Of a stretch of 64,000 nt of DNA, positions 27,344-36,900 are shown in pieces (positions within the stretch are counted from its first letter, which is position 1; each line of letters begins with the position of its first letter). A model generated the notes under the pieces. That model worked only from the letters and a program-made list of their open reading frames with translations, was not told where the DNA came from and made no database searches. Both the position numbers and the translations under genes were made by a program. This stretch comes from Deltaproteobacteria bacterium (GTDB taxonomy: Bacteria; Desulfobacterota; Desulfobacteria; Desulfobacterales; Desulfatirhabdiaceae), in NCBI GenBank assembly GCA_016219185.1, contig JACRBZ010000054.1, forward strand, positions 25,184-89,183, given 5' to 3'.

Positions 27344-28051
27344 ATGCAGACCTTACCATTTGGAACCACACAGGCTCAGGCGCAGGTTCAAGTCAACCAG
27401 TTTATCCGGAGCGTTTACAACTGGATGGCGGCCGGATTGGCACTTACGGGCGCGGTGGCGCTTTATGTCGCCAGCAGCGAGTCCTTGATTCGGATGATTT
27501 TCACGAACCAGATTTTGTTTTTTGGGCTGATCATCGGTGAACTTGGGCTGGTATTTTTCCTGAGTGCAAGAATCCAGAAGATTCAGGCTTCGACGGCAAC
27601 CGGCTTGTTCCTGCTCTATTCAGCATTAAACGGGTTGACCTTGTCGTTTGTGTTTCTGATCTACACCCAATCATCGGTTGCATCCGTCTTCTTCATCTGC
27701 GCAGCCACATTCGGCGCATGTAGCCTGTATGGCATGAGCACCCAGCGGGATCTGACATCCATGGGAAGCTTTATGACCATGGGACTGATCGGCATTGTCA
27801 TTGCATCGGTTGTCAACATGTTCATTCAAAGCTCCGGAATGAGCCTGATCATCAGCTATATCGGCGTTATCGTCTTTGTCGGACTCACCGCCTACGATAC
27901 CCAGAAGCTGAAAATGATGGCGCTGTCCCAACCGGCGGGCCTGGATGCAGGCGTTGTCCGAAAGGGCACGATACTCGGCGCGCTCACCCTGTATCTGGAT
28001 TTTATCAACCTGTTCTTAATGCTTCTGAGGATACTCGGGGATAGAAAATAG
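27344..28051 (+). CDS. Bax inhibitor-1 (YccA/YbhL) family membrane protein
   Basis: A 235-residue protein with seven hydrophobic segments. The ATG at 27344 has a strong CAGGAGG 7 bases before it. The Bax inhibitor-1 signature is visible near the C-terminus (VGLTAYDTQKLKMMA, then TLYLDFINLFLMLLRILG), including the conserved Asp residues that in BsYetJ form a pH-sensitive Ca2+ leak channel. E. coli YccA of this family modulates FtsH proteolysis. It probably lies in the inner membrane, and a role in ion leak or membrane-protein quality control is inferred from the family. It ends just before a strong hairpin. Confidence 0.9.
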   Translation: MQTLPFGTTQAQAQVQVNQFIRSVYNWMAAGLALTGAVALYVASSESLIRMIFTNQILFFGLIIGELGLVFFLSARIQKIQASTATGLFLLYSALNGLTLSFVFLIYTQSSVASVFFICAATFGACSLYGMSTQRDLTSMGSFMTMGLIGIVIASVVNMFIQSSGMSLIISYIGVIVFVGLTAYDTQKLKMMALSQPAGLDAGVVRKGTILGALTLYLDFINLFLMLLRILGDRK

Positions 28052-28068
28052 ATTAATAAAGGTATCCT

Positions 28069-28101
28069 GGCTGAAGGCGGAAGGACTGGCCGCCTTCAGC
28101 C
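28069..28101. terminator. Strong hairpin between convergent genes
   Basis: GGCTGAAGGCGG (28069-28080) is perfectly complementary to CCGCCTTCAGCC (28090-28101) with a 9-base loop. It lies between the stops of the convergent Bax-inhibitor and glmM genes and probably serves both. Confidence 0.65.
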
Positions 28102-28109
28102 GGTCTGCA

Positions 28110-29459
28110 TCAAGCCTTTCCGATCGTGACCCGGACTTTTTCCGCTATTTCTTCGGCAAATGTCCGGGTTTCTTTTTGAGAGGGTCCCTCTACCATGACG
28201 CGACAAAGCGGCTGGGTCCCGGAATACCGGATAAGCACCCTTCCTTCATCCCCCAGGCGGGTTTCCACCTGTCCGACCGTATCCCGGATTCCGGCAACCG
28301 TCTCGATATCGGGTTTTTCACAAACCGGAACATTGATCAGTATCTGCGGAAAGACGCTCATGATCCCGGCCAGTTCCGAAAGCGGTTTTGAGGCGGATCG
28401 CATGGCTTCAATGAGCTGAAGCGCGGTGAGAATGCCGTCGCCGGTGGTATGCCGATCCAGAAACAGCGTGTGTCCGGAATCCTCTCCGCCCAGGACCGCG
28501 CCTTCGGATTTCATCATCTCCATGACATGGCGGTCCCCCACCTGAGCCAGAAATAGGCGGATTCCCTGTTTTTTCAAAGCGATCTTAAGCCCCATGTTAC
28601 TCATCACGGTTGCGACCACCCGGCTGCCTTCCAGTCTTCCGGCCTGTTTCATGTGGACGGCACAGACAGCCAGGGCCTGATCACCGGTCAATACCCTTCC
28701 GGTTTCATCAACGGCAATCACCCGGTCTCCATCCCCGTCAAAAGCAAACCCGGCATGGGCCTTGTGTTTCACGACCGCTTTCCGGAGGGCCTCGGGGTGC
28801 TGGGAGCCGCAACCGGCATTGATGTTGACGCCGTCCGGTTTGTCGGACAGAACGACAATCTCGGCACCCAGTCGCGAAAACACATCGGGAGCCGCCTGAA
28901 ATGTGGCACCATGGGAACAGTCCAGAACCAGGCGAAGGCCATCCAGCGACAAATCCGGAACAGCGTTCACCAGAAAATTTCCATAATAATCCAGGGCATC
29001 CATGATGGCATCGCAGCGCCCGACTGCATGCGCGTTAGAATGCGGACCGCGCTGCGATTCCTTAAGAATTCGCTCTTCAAGTTCTTGTTCAGCGGATTCG
29101 GAAAGCTTGAATCCGTTTCCGTCAAACACCTTGATTCCGTTATCCGCATAAGGATTGTGAGATGCGGAGACAACGATGCCGGCGCAGGCCCCCAACTTTG
29201 CGGCAATGGCGGCAACTCCCGGGGTGGGCAGTACGCCGCACAGGCAGACATCGGCACCCATCGCGCAGAGGCCCGCGGCCAGGCCGCATTCCAACATGTC
29301 GCCGGAGATCCGGGTGTCCTTTCCAATGACGACACGCGAAGAGGAATCGGTTTTAAAACATGCTGCAATTGCCTTGCCGATCGCAACCGCCATTTCCGGA
29401 GTCATGGGATGTCGATTGGCAACCCCGCGAATGCCGTCCGTTCCAAACAATTTTTTCAT
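28110..29459 (-). CDS. glmM: Phosphoglucosamine mutase
   Basis: A 449-residue enzyme that interconverts glucosamine-6-phosphate and glucosamine-1-phosphate on the way to UDP-GlcNAc for peptidoglycan and lipid A. The N-terminus FGTDGIRGVAN, the phosphoserine loop SASHNPYADNG (Ser100), the metal loop FDGDGDR and the C-terminal phosphate site RYSGTQPLCRVMVEG are all present. The length is typical of GlmM and shorter than phosphoglucomutase. It begins 11 bases after the stop of the beta-helix gene on the same strand, suggesting that both act in amino-sugar nucleotide synthesis. Confidence 0.95.
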   Translation of the reverse strand: MKKLFGTDGIRGVANRHPMTPEMAVAIGKAIAACFKTDSSSRVVIGKDTRISGDMLECGLAAGLCAMGADVCLCGVLPTPGVAAIAAKLGACAGIVVSASHNPYADNGIKVFDGNGFKLSESAEQELEERILKESQRGPHSNAHAVGRCDAIMDALDYYGNFLVNAVPDLSLDGLRLVLDCSHGATFQAAPDVFSRLGAEIVVLSDKPDGVNINAGCGSQHPEALRKAVVKHKAHAGFAFDGDGDRVIAVDETGRVLTGDQALAVCAVHMKQAGRLEGSRVVATVMSNMGLKIALKKQGIRLFLAQVGDRHVMEMMKSEGAVLGGEDSGHTLFLDRHTTGDGILTALQLIEAMRSASKPLSELAGIMSVFPQILINVPVCEKPDIETVAGIRDTVGQVETRLGDEGRVLIRYSGTQPLCRVMVEGPSQKETRTFAEEIAEKVRVTIGKA

Positions 29460-29470
29460 GAAGATTCCTT

Positions 29471-30739
29471 TTAAGTATCAGACGCCACGCCAGTTGCCAG
29501 CAATGGGAATATCCCCATGGCTTCTTTAACGATGCGATCTATCATTCCCTGAAGCCAGGCTGTTCCGGTTTCGCGCTGTTTTTCTCCGACACCCTGAATC
29601 ACGGAAATATAGTGCTTTCCCCTTTCGTGAATTCCCTGATGGACAGCCTCCAGGAAATTCTCCCGAAAGCCGTCATTTCCCTGCCAGGTTTTGAACATCG
29701 GAAACAGCCTTTCAAGCTGAGCGCAGTTATTAAAGATCTCGCACTGACGATTCGCCTGGACGGTCTGGGGCTCGCCGGATACCGGCAAGCTCCGGCAATA
29801 GGCCAGCAGCCGGGCAATGCGTTCCTGAATCGCCGTCTGAAGGGTTTCCTTAAGCCCTTCAAAAAGTTCCTGGGTAAAGTCCTGACCCACAAACTGTAAC
29901 CGGACATGGGCATACCACTGTCTGAGTGCCATCAGATTGGCGATATAATGGATGTTATTGACCAGGATGCGTTTCAGGGTCAACTGCATCCCTCGAGTAT
30001 ACGCAACATTCGCGCTTCTGGCGCCTGCCTCCTGAATCAGGCGATCCGGCCTCAGCTCGTCCTTGCGGCATATCGAACCCGCAGCAAGCACGGTTCCGTA
30101 TTCAAGCCGGCAGGGCCCCACAAGCCCTCCCTGGCCCCCTAGAAAAATGGGGGTTTGATTCAGCATGACCCCCCTGGGAACATCCCCCAGCAAAGATGCC
30201 GTTGCCTTATCCTGATTGGGCGTGAAATTGAAATGAATGTAAGAGCTGCCCACTTCGCTATGATTCTTCCGACTGGTTCCGCCGGCCATCAGGCAATCGC
30301 AAAAATTGATCAGGCTGCCAAGCGTGACAAAGGGAAACAGGATGGTCTGCTTCAGCGCAACCGTGTGCGCGCCGCTCGCCTGTTCTTCCATAATGGTCCC
30401 TTCTCTTACATGGGCGCCTAATCCCATGACAACATCGTCCAGGAAAACCGCCTTTCGGAAAAACCCGCCTTTCAGCTCAACCCGGGGCCCGATGCAGCAG
30501 TTCTCCACCGTAACCGGCCCTTCATACCCCAGTTTTGCACCCGGAAGGATGAGCGTTTTATCGCCATAAATCCGGCAGCCGGGATAGAGGATGACCCCTT
30601 CGCCGGATATCCGCTTCAAATCGACTTCTTCTCCGATATCCACGGTATCGGGGCAATGAATTTTCACCCCTTTTTCCATGAGCTGGTGCGCCTTCGATGC
30701 CATTCTGAGTGCCTTTCCCGTATCACAATGGGTTGTCAT
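29471..30739 (-). CDS. Left-handed beta-helix protein, GlmU-like
   Basis: A 422-residue protein. The first ~230 residues show hexapeptide-type repeats typical of a left-handed beta-helix (VILYPGCRIYGDKTLILPGAK and similar turns, GTVLAAGSICRKDELR) as in the acetyltransferase half of GlmU. The C-terminal ~190 residues are helical and unlike GlmU. No N-terminal nucleotidyltransferase domain (LAAGxGTR) is present. The neighbouring glmM gene, 11 bases downstream, suggests work on glucosamine-1-phosphate or UDP-GlcNAc. In related Desulfobacterota such proteins are labelled UDP-N-acetylglucosamine pyrophosphorylase. Which reaction it performs is uncertain. Confidence 0.65.
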   Translation of the reverse strand: MTTHCDTGKALRMASKAHQLMEKGVKIHCPDTVDIGEEVDLKRISGEGVILYPGCRIYGDKTLILPGAKLGYEGPVTVENCCIGPRVELKGGFFRKAVFLDDVVMGLGAHVREGTIMEEQASGAHTVALKQTILFPFVTLGSLINFCDCLMAGGTSRKNHSEVGSSYIHFNFTPNQDKATASLLGDVPRGVMLNQTPIFLGGQGGLVGPCRLEYGTVLAAGSICRKDELRPDRLIQEAGARSANVAYTRGMQLTLKRILVNNIHYIANLMALRQWYAHVRLQFVGQDFTQELFEGLKETLQTAIQERIARLLAYCRSLPVSGEPQTVQANRQCEIFNNCAQLERLFPMFKTWQGNDGFRENFLEAVHQGIHERGKHYISVIQGVGEKQRETGTAWLQGMIDRIVKEAMGIFPLLATGVASDT

Positions 30740-30866
30740 TTGATTCCGCTACTATGTTCCTCTCTATATCGGAAAACCTTTGGCTCTGCCAGATATTTTT
30801 AACGATTTTCGCAGTAAAAACACATCGTCTTGTAACGCTTTTTCCGGATATGCCTTTCATCGGGTA

Positions 30867-30896
30867 TTGCAAATAAAACCTGAAAAAGGGTATATA
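30867..30896 (+). promoter_or_regulatory. Putative promoter of the PKS-ole operon
   Basis: TTGCAA (30867-30872), 18-base spacer and TATATA (30891-30896) lie 34 bases upstream of the GTG at 30930. Transcription starting near 30903 would exclude a TTG start at 30780, favouring the GTG. Confidence 0.5.
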
Positions 30897-30929
30897 GCTC
30901 CATCATCAACCTTTTTCGAAGAAGAATTC

Positions 30930-33900
30930 GTGACCCGATTGAAAAATTATTCCCCTATTGCTGTTGTGTCAATGGCCGGTGTTTTTCCCGGCGCATCCAC
31001 CCTGGACCAGTTCTGGCGTAACATCGTTGAAAAAAAAGATGCTTGCGGGGATATTCCCGAAAGCAGGTGGGTTGCACGTCCCGCGGACATGGTATCTTCC
31101 CGGCCCGCTCTGGACAAGGCTTTTCACCGACGCGGCTGTCTGATCCGGGATTTTGATTTTGATCCCGATGGGTTTGCCATTCCCGCGGACAGTTTGCGTT
31201 CCCTTGATCCGATGGTTCACCTGGTACTTCATGCCGGGAGGCAGGCCTTTTCATCATTTCAGTCCGCTTCCATTGAAAAAAATCGCATCGCTGTCATCCT
31301 GGCGGCAATCGCGCTTCCAACAGAGGCATCCTCTCGTCTGGCGCAAGAGATCCTTGGGGAATCCTTTAAAAACGCCCTGTTCCGGAAAAGCCCGCACCCT
31401 TTATCCCCCCTGACCCGAAATCAATGCCAGGCCAGCCAAGTCACGGCCCTTCCCGCCGCTATTCTGGCCCGGGCGCTGGGACTTTACGGCCCGGCCTTTA
31501 CCCTGGATGCAGCCTGCGCATCGTCCCTTTATGCCGTAAAGCTGGCCTGCGACATGCTCAGCGCCCATCGCTGCGATGCGGTTCTGGCCGGCGGGGTGTC
31601 CCGGCCCGACTGTCTGTATACCCAGGTTGGTTTCAGTCAGCTCAGGGCCCTGTCGCCATCCGGACGCTGCGCGCCGTTTGACGCCTGGGCAGACGGGCTC
31701 GTGGTCGGCGAGGGCGCAGGGCTTCTCGTCTTAAAACGGCTGGAAGATGCACTGAAAGACGGCGATACCATATCTGGCATCATTCGGGGCATCGGACTAT
31801 CCAATGACATGCGGGGAAATTTGCTGGCCCCGGATACCGAAGGACAGGTAAGGGCCATGCAGGCGGCCTACCAGGCTGCCGGGTGGGGCCCATCGGACGT
31901 GGATATCATTGAATGTCACGGCGCCGGAACGCCGGTCGGGGATGCCACGGAGCTTCAAAGCCTGAAACTGCTGTGGGAAAACACCGGGGCGAAATCCGGC
32001 CGGTGTGCCATCGGCTCCATCAAGTCCATGATCGGGCATCTGCTGACCGCAGCCGGAGCTGCCGGAATGATCAAAACCCTTCTGGCCCTGAAGCACCAGA
32101 TCCTGCCGCCATCCTTGAATTTTACCGCGCCTGCCGAAAACAGCCCGCTTCATGGCAGCCCGTTTCATGTCCAGACCCTGGCCGAACCCTGGCATCGCAG
32201 GGATGCCAGCATTCCCCGGCGCGCGGCAATCAGCGCCTTCGGGTTTGGCGGCATCAACGGACACGTTCTTCTGGAAGAATGGGCACCGGATCTTTTCCCG
32301 CCCGCTGCTTCCGACTCAGCGCAAAAGACCCGTAAGGTTCAAACCCGAGCTGACGGATATCAAACGACGAATGACAGACGACGGATGACGGAAACGACAG
32401 ACTGTCATCCGGCATCCGGCATCCGGCATCCGCCCCTGGATATCGCCATTGTCGGCATGGATGCCTGTTTTGGAAGCTTTCAAACCTTAAGAGACTTTCA
32501 GGAAGCGGTTTTGTCCGGAAAACCCGGTATCCGAAAGCGCCCCGAAAGCCGCTGGAAAGGCTGCAATCCGATTGCCGGCCTGCTTCTGGATTTTCCGGAA
32601 CTTCCGGGCGGATACATCGAGGAGATCACGCTTGAACTGAGTGATCTGCATATCCCTCCCAATGAAATCCCCGATATCCTGCTCCAGCACCTTCTCATGC
32701 TGAAAGTTTCCCATAGGGCAATGATCGATGCCGGATACACGTCCCGAAAGCTCCGGCCCCGCATGGGGGCTGTCATCGGCATGGGCTTTGATATGGAGGC
32801 TACGGATTACCATGTCAGATGGAGCCTTGGCAATTCGCACGAAACTTGGCTGAAACAGGCCGGCCTTTCCCTGGATGACGCCCAAAAAGCCGCCTGGCTG
32901 AAATCCCTGAAAGATGATTTTGGCCCGGCCCTGAATGCTCCCCGGACCCTTGGGGCCCTGGCCGGCATCGTCGCAAGCCGGGTTGCGCGGGAATTCGGCC
33001 TGGGCGCTCCTGGCTTTACGGTTTCCGCGGGTAGCGCCTCGGGCTTCACCGCTCTTGACATTGCCGCGCGTCTGCTTCAGCAAAACGAAGCCGACGCCAT
33101 GCTGGTCGGGGCCGTGGACATGGCAGGCGACGTGCGCAGTATTCTGATCGCAAACGGCATCAGCCCCTTCTCGCCCTCCGGCAATATTCGCCCGTTTGAC
33201 AGATCCGCGGACGGCACCCTTCCGGGCGAAGGCTCGGCAGCGGTGGTACTCAAACGGCTGGATCGGGCCATGGCGGAAGGCAACCGCATCTATGGCGTCA
33301 TCAAGGGCGTGGGCTCTGCCTGCGCGGGATCTCCGGATGGCTACAAATCATATTCCCAATCGCTACGGCAAGGCCTGGATGAAGCCGGGGTATCGCCTTC
33401 ATCCATCGGTTTATTTGAAGCCCACGGCAGCGGCCATCCCGATGAAGATCAGCTTGAAGCAAGCGCCCTGAATACCGTGTTTCAGGACGATGCGTCCTGC
33501 GTGGCGATCGGTTCGGTAAAATCCGTCATCGGACATACAGGCGCCGCAGCCGGCATGGCTTCCCTGATCAAGACCTGTTTATGCCTGTATCATGAAATTC
33601 TTCCGCCGCTTACAGGCTTTACTCAGGCCCCCGATGGCATGTGGCCTGAAGCCCATCATCACTTCCCCGGGTTTCCCCAGTACTGGACAAGAAACCGGCA
33701 GGATGGACCGCGAAGGGCCTGCTGCGCAGCCCTGACAGCAAATGGGACTTGCAGCCATGTAGTTTTGGAAGGCCATGAAACCCCTTTATCCTTAAAAATT
33801 GCGACATCCGCCGACCGGGAGCGACGAAAACCACTTGGACACACTGTCAGCGGACTTTTCATCGTCGAAGGTACTGACAGGGGCGCGCTGATCAGCGGCC

Positions 33901-36900
33901 TGAACCTGCTGGACCAACATATTCAGCAGCAGACCCCGTTTGAGCAGGCAGCCGGATCGTGGTATCGACTGCATCCGCTGTCAATCCAAAACCCTTATGC
34001 CGTCAGCATGATCGCGGAAACGCCAGAACAACTCAAAGCCCTGATCGCAGACGCCCGGCAGGCGGTGTCATCCGGGACCTCCCGGCGCATCAGCGGCCGA
34101 TCCGGCATCGTTTATACGCCCCAACCCACGGGAATATCCGGAGATATCGCCTTTGTATTTCCAGGCTCCGGAAATCATTATGTGGGCATGGGAAGGGCCC
34201 TGGCCGTTACCTGGCCCGAACTTCTTCGCCAAATGGATGCGGAAACCCCCGAGCTGAAAACACAGATGGTCCCGGCCGCCTACGTTCCTTTCAGGCAATC
34301 CTGGGCTTCCGGATGGGAAACCGAGGCCATGAGCGCCATTTCAGCAGATTCCCTGATCCCGATCTTCGGCCAGGTGGTTCACGGCAGCGTCATGACCCGT
34401 CTGATCAAAACCTTTGGGATTTCCCCGCAGGCGGTGATCGGTTACAGTCTGGGGGAAACCGCGGGCCTCTTTGCCCTGGGTGCATGGCCGGATCGCGGGG
34501 AAATGCTGTCCCGGCTGGCCGAAAGTTCCCTGTTTCACACGGAGCTTTCCGGCCCCTGCAACTCGGCCCGGAAAGCCTGGAATATCGCCCCATCAACGCC
34601 TTTTATCTGGAAGGTCGCTGCGGTAAACCGGCCTTCAGACGCCGTCAAAAGCGTATTGACCATGTTTCCCCTTGCCCGGCTCCTGATCGTCAATTCGCCG
34701 GAGGAATGCGTGATCGGCGGCAACCAGCCGGATGTTGAAGGAGTCATCGCCGCATTAAAATGCGAAGCCGTCTACCTGGATGGCGTTGTGACGGTTCACT
34801 GCGATGCGGCCCTCCCCGTCCGGAAAGCTTACCGCGCCCTGCACCGGTTTCCAACCGTTCAACCCCGAAACATCCGGTTTTACAGTTGCGCGCTGAACCG
34901 TGCGTATGCCCTGAATACGGAAAGCACGGCCGATTCCATTACCCGGCAGGCCATGTCGGGATTTGATTTTACCAAAACCATTCATCAGGCATATGCGGAC
35001 GGGGTCCGTATTTTCCTGGAAATGGGGCCCCATTCAAGCTGCACCCGGATGATCGCCCGCATCCTGGAAGATCGCCCGCATCTGGCAATTTCCGCCAGCT
35101 CCCGAGGGGAAGACGAGGTCGTCTCCATCCTGAAACTGCTGGGAACCCTGGCCGCTGAACGGATTTTTATCGACCTGGAGCCCCTTTACGGCGAGGCGAC
35201 TTGTCCGGATTCACCCCTAAAAGGCGGCCGCCAACAGGTTCTTAAAACCGGAGGCAACCCTTTCAGCCCGAAATTTCCGCAAACGCCCGTGATCCCGCCG
35301 ACATCGCCCCTGGATTCCGATGGATTCATCAGTGCGCGCAAGGACCAAAAGAGCGACGGCAGCGGCAATTCGGCATTCCCGAAACCCGGAACAAAAAACA
35401 TCGATGTCCCTGCTTTGTATCCACCGGATATTCAGGAAGCCGTTGTCCGGAACGCAGGAGCCACTGCCGATGCCCACGCCTCATTTTTGAGATTTTCAAA
35501 CGCGCTGAGCCAGGACTTTGCCGATGGATTCGCGCTGCAGACCCGTCTTCTGCGGCACCAACTGACACATGCATTTACGGATGACGGTCAGCAGACGACC
35601 GCAAGCCCCGATCCGCACCTTCACACACGCGCCCCCATCCCGACTTTTTCCGGATCACCACGCATCGCCTATCCCCGATCCCTCTGCCTGGAATTTGCCA
35701 TCGGATCCGCGGCAAGCGTTCTGGGACCGGAATTTAGCGAAGTGGACACCTATCCGGCCAGGGTCAGGCTTCCCGACGAACCCCTGATGCTGGTGGACCG
35801 TATCCTGAGCGTGGATGGCAAAAAAGCTTCCCTGGGTCCGGGACGCGTGGTGACCGAACATGACGTTGTCCCCGGAGCCTGGTATCTGGACGGAGGCCAT
35901 GCGCCCGTGTGCATTTCGGTGGAGGCGGGCCAGGCAGACCTTTTCCTCTGCGCCTATCTGGGCATCGATCTTCAGGTCAAGGGCCAGAGGACTTACCGCC
36001 TGCTGGATGCCGCGGTTCAGTTCCATCGCGGGCTTCCGGAGCCCGGAGATGTTATTCGCTACGAAATCGAAATCGAGCGCTTCGTCCGTCAGGGGCAGAC
36101 CTGGCTCTTCTTTTTTCACTTCAAGGGATTTATCGGAAGTGAGCTTCTGATCACCATGGAAAATGGATGCGCCGGTTTTTTTACCGAAATGGAGGTCAAA
36201 AACTCAGGCGGCATCATCCTCACGGAATCGGAGCTTCAGCCCATACCCGGGAAAATTCCCTTGGACTGGCAGGAGCTGGTTCCCCGGTCCGTGGAAACCT
36301 TCTCGGACAGCCAGGTTGACGCCTTGAGATCCGGAAACCTGGCCGCGTGTTTCGGGACGCATTTCAGCGGTATTTGCCTTTCAGAATCCCTCTGTCTTCC
36401 CGGCGGCAGAATGCGTCTGATCGACCGGGTGCTGGCCCTGGATCCGAATGGCGGACGCTACGGCCTGGGAATGATCCAGGCCCAGGCCGATATCCATCCG
36501 AAGGACTGGTTTTTGACCTGTCATTTCATGGATGATCCGGTCATGCCGGGAACCCTGATGTATGAATGTTGCGCCCACGCCCTTCGCGTGTTCATTCAGC
36601 GCATGGGCTGGGTGAGCGAGACGCCCGGCGTCTGCTATGAACCGGTTGTGGGGGTCCAGAGCATCCTGAAATGCCGGGGACCGGTGACTCCTCAAACCCG
36701 GAATGTCGTGTACCAGGTCGAAATCCGCGAACTGGGCTACGCTCCGGAGCCTTATGTGATCGCCGATGCCCACATGTTCGCGGACGGCCATTACATCGTC
36801 ATGTTCCGGAACCTTTCTCTTAAAATGACCGGCATCACGCGCCGGGATATCGAAACCTTCTGGCAAAACCGCCTTCAACCTGCAAGTGAAAACATTCAGT

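Noticed and set aside
33959..34738. 259-codon plus-strand frame in another phase within the PKS gene
   Set aside because: Arg/Gly/Pro-rich composition typical of a shifted reading of GC-rich DNA; the PKS frame is continuous through it.
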